From contig NW_019028985.1 in NCBI RefSeq assembly GCF_002105155.1, positions 248,001 through 312,000 on the forward strand: a DNA stretch of 64,000 nt, read 5' to 3'. The notes below the pieces were generated by a model, which did not search any database, was not told the origin of the DNA, and was given only the letters and a program-made list of their open reading frames with translations. The position numbers and the translations under genes were made by a program. Each line of letters starts with the position of its first letter. Position 1 is the first letter of the stretch. Of the stretch, positions 47,713 to 60,012 are shown in pieces. This DNA is from Lobosporangium transversale. Lineage: Eukaryota; Mortierellomycota; Mortierellomycetes; Mortierellales; Mortierellaceae.

Positions 47713-49110
47713 ATGGCAACTTATGGTAAATTACACTTTTCTTAAAAAAGAACGAAAGAGGGAGAACCTCACAGTCTATTTCTTTTTCACTTTCTTCCAT
47801 CCAAGCAACGTTTTTATATCTTACAACTTGTGCTGTAGAGCGAGCAGACTTCGCTGTTGAGGTCTATTTTGTGCGTTTTGACTAATAAAATAGCAGCTAG
47901 CCTGCGTGATAACACAGCTTCAAGCAGCTGCAAAAAGCAGCTGTTCACTCAATGCCTTGTAATTTGTTGCATGGCTCAAAAGAACAGAACCCCTTATCGA
48001 TGTTGCCAAAAGGCCTTCTCACCTCCACCTTTTTTTTTTTTGTTTTTGTGTTTGCTATTCCACGTTTTTCATTTGATCTCCCTCCCCTTCTTCCCCCCTT
48101 GATCATTATCTTTCTCATTCAGATATGCTTTGCTGTATCCATTTACATGAGGGTGCATGTCAACAATTGATTTCTTCAAGTGGCATCAAGACAACGACTT
48201 CTTGGCTCTAAACTTGCAGTCCTGCCTGCTCTTTCCTTTTCTTGACATGCACACAAGTATACTACAATAGTTATATTTACCTTTAAAAGGAGGGAAAAAA
48301 ATGCGAACTCTGTAATTGACTTGTACTTTTGTTATTATTATGGACATGCCTGCTTTCGTTACCATTGGCACAAACTTTTCTTACGTCTGCTCTGTTTGAT
48401 TCATACTGGTTGAGCCTTACTTACCTCTCCTCACTCTTATGTTGACTCTAGACTTTTTGTTGAAGTTTCTTATCACAGGTGATTCCGGAACTGGCAAGTA
48501 CGTGAATAATAAAGTCCAGGTCTTAATTTCGCGAGTGAATAGCTTTTCTCTTATCCTTCGATTATTGTCCTCTCAGCAAGATTATAAATTATTTTTTTTT
48601 CAGGTTGTGGAGGAAAGGAAGTTTTTCAATAATGTTCCACAAGCATTAACAAAATGGAGCCCACGGATGTTTTTTTTTTTTTTTTTTTTTTTTTTGTTTC
48701 TTCAAATAGATCATGCTTACTCCATCAATTTGTCGAAAATAAGTGTGAGTGAATAATTGGATCATGTGGAGAGGAATATCTTTGCAAGACTTGTACGAAA
48801 ACGAACTAATTAAATCTTTTATCTCAGTCAAAGAAAATGCAACGCATACCATCGGGGTCGAATTCGGAAGCCGTATTGTTACTATTGGAAAGAATCAGGT
48901 CAAACTCCAGATTGTACGCCTTTTTCGTTTCTAAGCGTTGGTCGCTTTTTTTTTTTAATTTTTTTTTATTACTTTATTTTAAACATCATATATTCTAACT
49001 CCATATTGCTTTTCATTGGTTTAGTGGGACACGTAAGAGTCAGACAGTTTAAACATGCAAACAACTAATCTGGACTACATCAAAACAACAACAGCAGCAA
49101 CAGCAATCGC

Positions 49111-49141
<31 letters not shown>

Positions 49142-49306
49142 AACATTAATTTTTCGCTTTCTATTGGATGTATCGGGAATGTGGAAAAAATTACAATATA
49201 GTGCTGGGCAAGAGCGCTTCAGGTACGTCCAAAAGGATCAATTTAAGCCATTATTCCGTTATCTGGGACTTACCTATTCTCAAGAATTTAAGGATTAATC
49301 TGTGTG

Positions 49307-49338
<32 letters not shown>

Positions 49339-50091
49339 GGTCGGTAACAAGGAGCTACTACAGAGGTGCTGCAGGAGCCCTTTTGGTATATGATATTTCA
49401 AAGTAAGTTTTGAGTATAGGCTAGGATTTTCGGATCAAATTAGTTAATGCCATTACAAATCTCATCGATCAAAATCACTCTTATCAACTTTATTTTTTAT
49501 TTTATTTTTCTGCGATATGCCAATGCATTGATTTTGCCCTAGCCGAAACACGTTCATAAGTATCTCAAAATGGATCGCAGATGCACGGAAGCTTGCAGGA
49601 GCTGATATTGCACTCATGTTGGTGGGCAACAAGATAGATTTGGAAGATCGCGAGGTTTCTTATTTAGAAGCAAGCCGGTTTGCACAGGAGAATGGTAAAT
49701 TCGCTGACTATGGCCTGTATGAAGTTCAACTTTATATCTTTAAAAAATTATTCATGACGATATACTTTTGCCACCCAATTATAGAGATGACATTTCTAGA
49801 GACAAGTGCTTTGACAGGAGAAGGTGTAGAAGAAATATTTCTCAAATGTGGGCGTGCAATATTGACAAAAATTGAAACAGGTAGGAAAACACCTTTCAAT
49901 TGAAAATTAAAATGGTTCAAAACTACCTCGCCATAATATTGATTTTTTTTTTTTTTTTTTTTTTTCGCATATGATTTATAGGACAAGTGGATCCGGAACG
50001 ACCAGGATCAGGGATTCAATACGGTGATTCCTCCTTGCGGAGGATATCGCAAAAGAGTCGCCCTGCACGCCAAAAGAGTTTATGTTGTTGA
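47713..50091 (+). CDS. RAB4: Rab4-type small GTPase, 209 aa, ten exons
   Basis: Exons 47713-47725, 48452-48497, 48710-48744, 48828-48913, 49025-49032, 49202-49222, 49340-49402, 49543-49694, 49785-49880 and 49982-50091 sum to 209 residues. G motifs are complete: P-loop GDSGTGKS, switch [23 protein letters not shown] and ETSAL. The effector and C-terminal signatures [32 protein letters not shown] and [14 protein letters not shown] identify the Rab4 branch. The final two Cys (SLCC) are the geranylgeranylation site. Rab4 controls rapid recycling from early endosomes. The gene is heavily split: exon 1 is 13 nt, exon 5 is 8 nt (TGGGACAC, encoding W-D-T with its neighbour) and exon 6 is 21 nt. Intron 1 is 726 bp. 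Confidence 0.95.
49307..49338. repeat. T19/A13 composite homopolymer at a 3' splice site
   Basis: 19 T followed by 13 A, the last A forming the AG acceptor of Rab4 exon 7. Confidence 0.7.
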
Positions 50092-50259
50092 CATGTAGTC
50101 TACTTTCTTTTTTGTTTATTTCGTAATGGTTGACTATATCCCTGTCTTCATAGTTCAATCATGGTAGACTTGAGTAAAACATGCCGACGAAGTAAAAAAA
50201 TAAAATAAAATAAAGGAAAGAGGACAGGTGTGGTCACTACAATCATATGCGTTGGTGCA

Positions 50260-52745
50260 TCACATTAACCAAGCAAACTGCTTTACTGCACTGTCATATC
50301 GCAGTTGATCCATGGATTTATCGCCGACAAAGATTCCTTTTTCTTGAGGCTTTTCCTTTAACAGCAATGGACGTAAATTAAGTCCTAGCGATCGAGCATC
50401 GCTTGAAGTAAAAGAGTTGAAGCCTGTTGGCTGTTCTTGTGCAAAAATACTATAGATTTCTCTGGTTGCCGTCGGAAGCAGTAAACCTTGAATATCAACC
50501 CTATACTCTTTCTGTACTCTATCAGTACCTTCGACATGCTTACTTACGATTCTGCACTTTGAGTTCTATGAGTGCAGTACATAAATCCAGTTAATAAATT
50601 AACAAAGGCAGCCGGTAACTTTATTCCGATATATTGCCTCGCGTTGTAAGGACTGGAATACTGTAAACTTACTATCGCTCGTTTTAAACCTGCATGAAGA
50701 AAAGGAACATCGGCAATAAGCATGGGAGATTGGTAAAGGAAGCCATCCTCGTATGTTGTCTTCATATTTAATAAGTGGCTGAAGAGGCCATGAACATCAA
50801 CTTGTCCCTTGAATAAAAGAGTATCTGACAGGTTATGGCTTCCCGGCTGCACTAATGGCGCTTTGGCAACGTTGAAACGATTGCTTTAGGACGTAGAGAA
50901 CATAGTCAGGTAACTTTGTGTGAATATGATTAGCATGAGAAAGAGAAAGGCTGCTATTCAAAGACATACGTTCTATCCTCCTCGTTATCACTAGAGTCAT
51001 CCAAATCATGCTTTGCGCTGAAATGATGGATAGTGGTCTTACGGGCAACATTAGGCAACCTTTCAAATTTGATTTCTTAAAAAAAAAAAAAAAAAAAAAT
51101 CTAATCAGCTGGGGCTTATAATTAACATTTAATCCGCAACCGCTGTATATAACTAACCTTCATCTTCCAGCACCTTTCGCAATCCTGGCGTTGAATTTGT
51201 CAAGATTGCTTCTATATCACCAGACAGAGAGACGGACCCATGCTGGAATAAGATTGCCCATGTGGTTCCAACATAATAAAAGCATAGGCACGTTCCATTG
51301 CGACAGGACTGATATAATGTCTTGAATGCCTGTTTCCTGAAATAACAAGATTGGTGGCGATTACTGTCTACCATCGAATCCTCTACATGTTACCTCAGCA
51401 GAAACCGAGTAATGATCCTGTAACGTACCACTCCGTAGATCTAGAAAACAGTTCTGTAATACTGGCTTTTTCGCTTGATGCCATATTTCCTATATTCTTC
51501 AAGATCTTACTGATACTTTGTGCCTGAAGGATTGTAGGAGTATTAGTTGGATAGATCCAGTGATAGGAAGCCGCTAGCAATCGTATCCTTGCAGATGTTG
51601 ATGGATTATACTTGACATTAGGCCCTTGATTAAAGCTGAAGGATGATGGCAAGGATACGAAAAGTTGCATTGCTTGAATTTCATCAGTAGCTGCTCCATG
51701 GTCACACCAAGTTAACGGGTCCTGTGATGTTATCGAGAGCGAAGTTTTTAGTGTCCAGTCTAGTGGCGCTATGGTTGAAGTCTGGAGCATAAGAACATAA
51801 TCAATGAATGGCTCATAGCGGGTTTTCAGTGAGAAAAAAAAAAAAAAAAAAAAAAAAAAAGGTCATACCGTGAATCCAGATCCCATTTTCTTTGATGAGT
51901 TACTAGATACACTCGGCGCTAGATAAAAAGATATTATTATTAATAGCGTAACTGTTAGGGCATCTAATTTGGCAACATGACTGCAACCAACAGTTACCAT
52001 ATATGGTACCTTTTAGCTCCTGATCAGCCTGTAATCCCTTTTGTATCTAAAAGTACAATGAAGGAGAATGAGGATATGAGGATATCGAAGGGTTTCAAGG
52101 CTCTCTCATCCCATTCTTATAACGATGCTTACATTAGCCTTTGCCAAGGCTTCATGTAACCGTGGCTTCGGCTGCAGCGAGAGCTTGTGAACGTCAAGCT
52201 CAGATCGCGAATCCCCTGCAGGATCGAGAAATTCCTGATCCGGCTCCTCTTGTGGGCTATCATCTTCTGAATCACCTGGGTCATTTCCTTGATTACCCGA
52301 ATTTCCTGTGGTTGATTGAGAAAAAGAAAATAAGCTCAAAGTGCGGTTGGGGTCCAGAGCATCATCCTAAAAGATGGGTAGCAAACCATATTTTAGTTTG
52401 AATCAGTTTTTTAGGACTCCAACATTTGTGTCCCGACCAGAATAGCTCTTCTCCCAATACCTCTCCCTCTTGTTCAGTATCACATATAGTGGATCTTCCT
52501 GTAATAAGTGGGTCGAGGGCCTCTCTTGGCGACGGTGTAGCCGAAGCAAGCTTCTCAAACGGGTTTTTAGTTGCCTTCAAGGACGGGTGCAACACTTGGA
52601 AAGGGGTTGACATTGTCCTGGCAAAGCTCAAGCGCTTGGACAAGGGTGTGCCATCAGTTCCATTATTGCCGGATTCCCTTTGTGCCTGACTATTCGGGAA
52701 TGAGCGAGCACGAGCGAAAGGTGATGAACGTTTTGCTGGGATCAT
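50260..52745 (-). CDS. DONSON: DONSON homologue (replication-fork / CMG assembly factor), 586 aa, nine exons
   Basis: Minus-strand exons 52745-52461, 52366-52133, 52046-52010, 51918-51869, 51781-51429, 51336-51158, 51075-50970, 50883-50673 and 50565-50260 sum to 586 residues (animal DONSON is about 570). An N-terminal disordered half carries a KNPFEKL motif. The core begins PLDWTLKTSLSITSQDPLTW, followed by QSISKILKNI, the cysteine-containing TCLCFYYVGTTWAILFQHG, TPGLRKVLEDEGIKFE, and a C-terminal domain with VDIQGLLLPTATREIY. These correspond in order to DONSON. In animals it helps recruit GINS to MCM during CMG helicase assembly and stabilises forks. It is not known from the model yeasts. 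The gene shares a 424-bp promoter with the BAG6-like gene. Confidence 0.85.
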
Positions 52746-53169
52746 GGACGTTATAAGTATTAAAAATGTATGGACAAGACCAGAATTCAGTTGGCAGCAG
52801 AGGAATCGACCGATACTATCACGTGATTGATGGATACTGCGAAGCCAACAAGCTACACTTTGAACCGATGTTCCACATCAAATTCATCTGTCATCACATT
52901 TCTCTCCTTTTTCCCTCTACCCTCTTTTTCTTCTTCCGAATTCACACTCCTTCTTCTCCTTGTCATTCACTGATCACTGTGTTTGGCAGCTTTAACTTGG
53001 CATTCTCTTCTTTCCCTCTTCCCTTGGACAACTTTCAATTGTCTCACAATTTTATTTGCAATTAATAAGCTTTATTTAATACGAAGTACCACATTTCGCC
53101 TCGCCAACATTTTCCATTTCCTCAGTCTCTTCAAATAATAATTTTGAAAATTCTATCATTCACGCCGCA
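52746..53169. promoter_or_regulatory. Divergent promoter region, DONSON (-) / BAG6-like (+)
   Basis: 424 bp between opposite start codons. The right half (52880-53060) is T/C-rich, a leader for the BAG6-like gene. There is no clear TATA box or palindrome. Confidence 0.45.
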
Positions 53170-53544
53170 ATGGGTAGTACTGAAGCAGCCTCGTCGCTGG
53201 ATGCACCTATTACGCTTCATGTCAAGACAATCGAGTCTCAGACTCATACTGTGAATGTGTTAGTCAGCGAAACCGTTCTCGACTTGAAAGAGAAACTAGC
53301 CGTGATGCTGCAGGTGCCTAGTCCTCGGCAGCGGCTGATCTTTCGTGGCCGAGTCATGGTCGATGATAAGCCTTTGACGGAATATTGTATGTGAAAGGCT
53401 TTTATTATCCTTGACTTTCTCGTGTGATGCACTAATGCGAGGGAAGAGGCATTTATTTGTACTACCCATGCCGCTCATCTCTTTCGGCATTCAATATCCG
53501 TGTTCCTGTTCTGTGCTCTTTTTTTGTCATTTAGAATTATTCAT

Positions 53545-53579
<35 letters not shown>

Positions 53580-56500
53580 CTTTCAACTCGGCTTCATTGG
53601 ATCCGACATTAGTTTAATGCCTGACAGTGCTTGGATTTGTTGTACACAAGCAAAGAATGTTTACTGATTACTGTTACAATTCTAATTTTTAATGTTAATC
53701 AATAGCTCTGCAGGATGGACAGACAATCCACCTTGTTACCCGACCTGCTGATGCACCACAGAATCAGCAAAATGGTATGAATAACAAACATACTCTGGCA
53801 AATAAATACGTTTTCTTCAGTCATGATGGCGCTATCGAACTAAATAGAGGCATGATATTCATTGTGTTACTCTTAGATGCTCCTCGAATAGCTACTGGAT
53901 CAACTGCTAGCGGTGCTCCTCTCCGATTTGACACACCAGAATATCTTTTCAGCATCATCGGTGTAGATGATAACATGGATGCTCAGAATGTAAGTCTTGA
54001 GGCTCCGTGATAATGTCGAATTGCGACCTGCAATATATTCTACAGGACCCTTGTCTTATTTTGTACTTTTACTACCAGCTCATGCAGGCGCTCGCTGGAA
54101 CTCTTCCTGCGGATATGGAAATGGAGATGGATGGGCATCCTACGGTGATCCATATCGATGGAGATCCAGCTGTAAGAACGTCAATGTACAAGCAACAAAG
54201 GATTGCTCTCTTTGTTTCACCATTGTGAACTAACCTGTTTTAATGAATTGTCCATGTGTACACATAGACTATCCGATCTCTTTTTGGAAATAATTCTAGT
54301 CAAACCGGGGGAGTTGGAGAGCACGCGAGGACAAGGACGAGAGCAAGCAGATCAGTCCCACTTGGAGCAAGTTTGCCTGTAAGGATTAGGTTATCACGAG
54401 CCGATTCCACACTGTATATTTTTCAAAATATTGGCGTGGTACAGACCAATACATGTGAAAAACCTATACTTTCCAACTAAAAATAATTTGAATGCTCTGG
54501 CTATAATAGCATCTCGCTACTATCGAGGCTGAGTTAACAAGGGCATCGACCCAACTCAGAAACGTGCAAACCATCTTGGCACATCCAGCCGATCAACGTA
54601 AGTTGCCCATCCACCTTTGTCATTGGCTGGCCACTGTATCTCTGTACAATTGACAACAAAGCACTCATCTCTCTAGCTTTGTTAAATTTAATCTAGTTGA
54701 AGGCATTGAACTGGAGTCCCTTGATGTCCCAGAGTTAGAATCAGTTGATGAAGATGTCGATGGTGATTCTACGGACTTGGCACGTATGGTCAGCATTTTG
54801 ACGCAACTCGCTGAAACGAACCGCTCGATGGCCAACCACTTGCAAACACTTTCAAATCAATATGGCCAGTCCCTGGCGCAGCCTTCAGAGCGTTTACATC
54901 TACAACGAGTGTCCCTCAGGGCTGCTCGAGCCATGTATAGGTTGGCTAGTGTTCAGAACACTGTTTTCCCGATGCTAGCCAATGCCACCTTCGTTGGAAA
55001 TGCCCCAGGCGCAGTAACATATCGCTTCCAACCAGCATCAAGAATGAACACCATACTACGAGAACCCCAAGGGAGTTCAAATAATAATGGAAGTGCAGGA
55101 ACAAGGCCATCGGCTCCACAGCGTGGATCATTGAGCAACTTTCCATTCTCCATTCTTTCACGTGGCGCAGCAGGAGGACGTCCCGCTCCTTTGGGTCTGA
55201 TACCATCAATAATGGCCCATGCCAGGGCTTCTGCTCAAAATGTGAATGCAGCCCTCTCTTCCACAATCAACACAGCCACCAGGCCTGAGAATGCCTCCAC
55301 GCCTGCGTCAGCGTCATCAAGTAACTCAACGGCAGCAACAGCACAACCTCTTGGGACGAGCACTTCAGCGACACCATCTTCCGGCACATCGTCTCAACTC
55401 GGAGCAAGACCCATTGGTCGGATGATATTTGGTCCTAATGATAGCCTATCTTATACAATTCAAAGTCCTACGCGATCTTCAAGGAGGACTAACACTAATG
55501 TTCCTGCACCTTATGCTGCTGCTGCTGCTGCTGCCACTAGCCCTTTTGCATCGCATTTTACTCGACTTATGATTCCAGTGGTTGATCAGTCAAGTGGAGG
55601 GTTTGTGGAATTTATGCGAAACCTCAACTCATCTTTCGATAATATGGAACCATCCAACTCATCCCAAAGAACAAGCGAACCAACTTTGGCTGCCACAGTA
55701 GCCGACTTTGAAGCAAATCTCGCAGCATCGAGAGCTATTAATGACGCAACAGAGCAACTGGAGCGAACACTTAACTCTAGAGCATCTTCCAGACGTAGAG
55801 AGAGACCAGATGACTTTTCGGACATTAATGATGGCAGAGCGACTTCGAGAAGACGCCTTACCTCTCAGCAACCATCCTTCACAGATTATGAGAACAGAGT
55901 GAGGCAAGAGTTGGAGCAGTTAAATTCGTTGATCCCAGGATCGTCATCGTCATTGCCAGCGGCATCATCAGCACAGGGACCTGCATCCCGCTCAACAACA
56001 ACCACTGCTACCACTGTCCCCTCACCCGTTTCTCCACAACCACAAGCAACTGTGCGTCCAGCCGTTGCTCGAACTTCATCTAATGAAGCTAGACGCTCAC
56101 AAGCAGATTCACCATCCACTGCTTCAAGTCCATCCCCAAGTAGTCCATCTTTACCATCGCCATCCGCTACTACTAGCAACAACAATTCATCAAATGGCTC
56201 GCCTGCGTACAACTTGGGTCGTATTGGTGTGTTTATTTCTGCAATCCTGAGAATGGTAGATCAACCGCGTGAGGATGGATCACCCAGGAGATTAGCTGAT
56301 GTAATTTGCAACGATCCAGAGTCCCCTAGCACACCATTACAGGATTTAGTCAGGAATGTTGCAGAGTCTGTTACCGTTAGAGAAACTCGATCCATTGTTG
56401 AGGGTCACCCTGCGCCACTGCGCAATATTCACCCTGTCTTGAACTCCTTTATCCGTGAGCGCGCTTTAAACGGACAGCAGTTGACGGAGAGTAATTTGGA

Positions 56501-57556
56501 CGTAAGCTCGACTTTTTTTTTAAAGTTTTCTGACTCCATGTGTTGCCCTAGGTTGATAATTAAATATATGACTAACTCTGGTCTCTATCACTTACTGATT
56601 ATTAGTCGGTTGCTGTTATGTTTGCACATGCTATCATGGATGCTGTGCATGTGGACGAAATCTTGGAAACATTAAGTCCTCCTGCCAGTATTCAAATCAC
56701 GAGTGAAGATATTCGTCGAATTTCGCTTGATGTACTTCGTGAACACTTCAGACGACTGATTTACCTTGTTGTTGCGGCACCCACAGGGAGAGAGAGTAAT
56801 TGGCCCACTTTTGCAAGAGATGTTGTGCTCTGGATCAGAGATGTGGTCGGTTCATGGAGAGTGGCATTCTATGGCTTATTCCCAGAACGGGACCAAGCTG
56901 AGGCTCAACGGATTGCAACGCACGTCGTAGGCTCCGCTATTCATGCTAATGGCCGTCGCTGGGTTGAGCTATCGAATCGAGCTACCAATACCCTAGTGAA
57001 TGTTCTTTGTGCCAACATTGTTCCTAGACGCAGGGAAGAGCAAGGGGGGCTTGTAGGAGGCGCATGGCCCCTAATGGCGACTGCAGACAGACAAAATACC
57101 TCTCGTCCCAGGGGCTGCACGGCGGCACACTCGCTTTTAGGCTCAACAGCACCTCCTGCCCCTCTTGGACCCACTATTACCGCAGGACATTCGACAGCCT
57201 TGGAAGCAGAGACGTTATCAGAAAACTTGACAAGGCGAATTACTCAAATGATGGCACCTTTAGGGTTAAATATAAGCGGCATAGAATCTTTGACAGCAAG
57301 GTCTATCCGAGATGCTGTACGAGCAGAGCTTTCAGCCACACGCAGTTCATCATTCATAGGATCATCAACGTCATCATCAACAACACTTGCACCTGCAAAC
57401 ACAAATGACGCAGGATCTGGAAACACAACTATTTCTGCCTCTAGTGCTAGGGCTAATAACACTGATCCAGAATTTAATATGCAGAAAGAAGGAGAAACGA
57501 GACAAAACAATCGTAAAACTCGTGTTGAGGAGGTTGAAGACGAGGACATGTCATAA
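53170..57556 (+). CDS. BAG6: BAG6/Scythe-like ubiquitin-domain protein, 1148 aa, eight exons
   Basis: Exons 53170-53386, 53706-53774, 53877-53989, 54079-54171, 54268-54378, 54510-54597, 54697-56501 and 56606-57556 sum to 1148 residues. An N-terminal ubiquitin-like domain (about 12-90) includes VKTIESQTHTVNV, QRLIFRGRV, DDKPLTEY and IHLVTRPADAP, closely following animal BAG6. Residues 100-220 include a helical region. The centre is about 400 residues of Ser/Pro/Ala/Asn-rich disordered sequence. A conserved helical domain follows (about 770-960): PVLNSFIRERALNG, TSEDIRRISLDVLREHF, FARDVVLWIRDVV and FPERDQAEAQRIATHVVG. In animals BAG6 chaperones hydrophobic segments for tail-anchored protein insertion or degradation. 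The C-terminal BAG-like region was not recognised. A generic UBL chaperone is the alternative. Confidence 0.82.
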
Positions 57557-57784
57557 ATTTTTATGTACTATATATATTTGTTACATTAAAAAAGAAAAAG
57601 AAAAAAAAAAAAAAAAAAAAAGACATTTGTTTGTTTGGACAAAGTATGTAACAGCGATAGCTCTGTGAAAGACTTGACTTTGTTATTTCAAATGATCTTT
57701 AATAGTTGTTTATGAATGTTTAAAATTATTATATGGATAAGCTACATAAGAATGTGAATAAGGGCTATAGACGATTAGAGGCAT

Positions 57785-60012
57785 TTACAGCTGGAAGTCG
57801 TAGTGAATTGCCTGGTCGAGGAATCCACAAAATTGAGGACGAAGACCGCCAGCCTGGACAGAGGGTGTGGTGTCAAACAAGTAGATGTTTTGTGTGCTGC
57901 TGTCGTACTTGGGCCAGTTAGGAAGATTGTCACCACCATAAGCGGTAGGGTTGGGATTACCAGAGGTAGCAAAGGCAGTCCAGCGGTCCATAACCGTCCT
58001 AGAGAGAGCAGCATCCTGGGCAGTCCAGGGGTATGCTGTGGCGTTATTCATGAGAGCGGGGCTGGCAAAGACAAGAGCAACATCGTCACCGTGGCAGACA
58101 TGGGTGGCACAGATGTCATCAGCAGGGCGGGTTGAAGGATTATAGCCCTTCTGGAATTGGTATTGGTAAACAGGGACGCCAGCAGCAGAAGCATATGCCT
58201 TGGCGAGGAACTGAGTGGGGCAGAGCCAGAGATAATCGGAGGCAAAGAGACCTTCAGCTTCACGGACACCATCGGGATTGGTACCATCGATAGCATAAAG
58301 ATTATAAGCGATAGTGATCATCGATCGCTGGTAACCCAGAATGGTTCCAAGGGTCAATCCAAAGACGGCAGGAGGCATAGGAGTTCCTTGTCCCAAACTA
58401 GGAAGGAAACCATTGGCCTCATTCTTCATGGTTCCGATGATAAGAGGAACCTTGCTAACGCCTCCGTTCTTTCCAGCGATTAATTGATCAAAGTTGTCAA
58501 AGATAAGGATTCCGTCAATGGAGGGCTTGATCAATTCAAGGAAAGACTCCTCGGGAGCCTTGTTGATAGCCTGGCCAACGATGGTAGTCTGGGCAGTGAG
58601 GATATCCTGGACACTCTTGGAGCGCATGCAAGCAAGGTCAGTGCATCCGAGGATCTCCATGGCGCCGCCACTGACAACAGTGGAGGCAGTCTTGACTCTG
58701 TTGAAGGGCAAATCGATAGGGTCAGATTGGGAAATGGCAGCATGGAAGAGATCTTTGGTAGCAGCGGGCATAGATAAGAGAGTGCGGACAGCATGACCGC
58801 CAGCAGACTCGCCAAAAATGGTGACTTTGGAAGCATCACCTCCAAAGCTGTTGATGTGGCTCTGGACCCATTGGAGAGCAACGAGCATATCACGAACACC
58901 CTGGTTACCGGGGAGAGTCGAACGACTGATGCCAGCATCGACGCGCTCGAGGAAACCGAGGAGACCAAGACGATAGTTAATGGTGACGATAACAACTTGA
59001 CCGCGACTAGCCATATTGGCGGGGTTGAAAGCGGGGTCGGAACCAGTGCCGGTTGTAAAGGAACCACCGTGAAGACTGAAAATAGGAAAGTTTAAGTTTG
59101 AACAATTTCATATTAGTTAAGACTGCATATGTAACACAAAAAAATGGGTTGCGTTGGTGGAATGATCAGAATCTATGATGTTAACCAAATAACTTACTAG
59201 AACATAACAGGAAGTAGGCTCTTTTTGTCGGCATTCAACTTTGGGGTGAAGACATTGAGGAATAGACAGTCTTCATCACCACCGGGGAGATCACCCATTT
59301 GCGGGCACTTATTACCAGGAGCGGTGGCGTCAACAGCGTTTGTCCAGTGGGTGGTAATAGGAACTGGGGCAGCAAAACGAAGGCTACCAACAGGAGCCTT
59401 AGCATAGCGGATACCTTGAAAGCGGAAGCCCATCTTGTCGCGTGCACCAGTGACGCGACCTAGAGTAGTGTTGACAGTGATCTTACCGGAAGTATTGACG
59501 TTGGAGCAGAGGGATGGAAGCAGCTTTAAGCACGAAACACCAGACTTGATGGTGGCCTGGCCATTGTTCATGACTAATGTTTCACAATTAGTGAGATATT
59601 TATCGTCGCTAGCGCCAGTGTCAATCCAGAATTCGGTCATGTTGGGTGCAACCTGTGCCAACATTTTCTGGACAGATGATATGGTACGGCTTTGGGCCGA
59701 GAAAAGGAGTTCTCCCAGCTTGCTACAGGACTGAGCACTACGGGCAGCGATGCGTTGATCGGGCAAGAGGAGGAAAGGGAAGTTGGCACCATCTACTTCG
59801 AGGTTGTTGTCGACCAAAGCATGAACACTGTTGACAATAGTTGCACTAGGGGCAACAGTGGTGGTGACACTAGCAGAAGTAGTAGTGGGTGTGGTATTCA
59901 AATCAGGGACCTCCGTAGAGTTCAAGTCAGGCTCAGGGGCGATGAGGACTTGAGCGAAGGCTGCCTGGACAGAGGCTGCCGCCAAAAGGCATGAGATAGT
60001 GAATGTTCTCAT
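57785..60012 (-). CDS. Secreted type-B carboxylesterase/lipase, 701 aa, two exons
   Basis: Exons 60012-59198 and 59075-57785 on the minus strand sum to 701 residues. The start MRTFTISCLLAAASVQAAFA is a signal peptide. About 130 Thr/Ser-rich and less conserved residues precede the alpha/beta hydrolase domain (LGRVTGARDKMGFRFQGIRY, GDEDCLFLNVF). The oxyanion loop is YLHGGSF, split by the intron. The nucleophile is Ser362 in IFGESAGG, the acid is probably Glu491 in GTMKNEANG, and the His is His600 in CHGDDVALVF. It hydrolyses carboxylic esters outside the cell or in the secretory pathway. The N-terminal extension is longer than in most members. Codons prefer C or G at third positions, unlike neighbours, suggesting high expression. 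This also creates long false frames on the opposite strand. Confidence 0.92.

Noticed and set aside
58484-59095. Several 90-110-codon plus-strand frames over the carboxylesterase
   Set aside because: They arise from the C/G-ending codon bias of the true minus-strand gene and show no protein family features.
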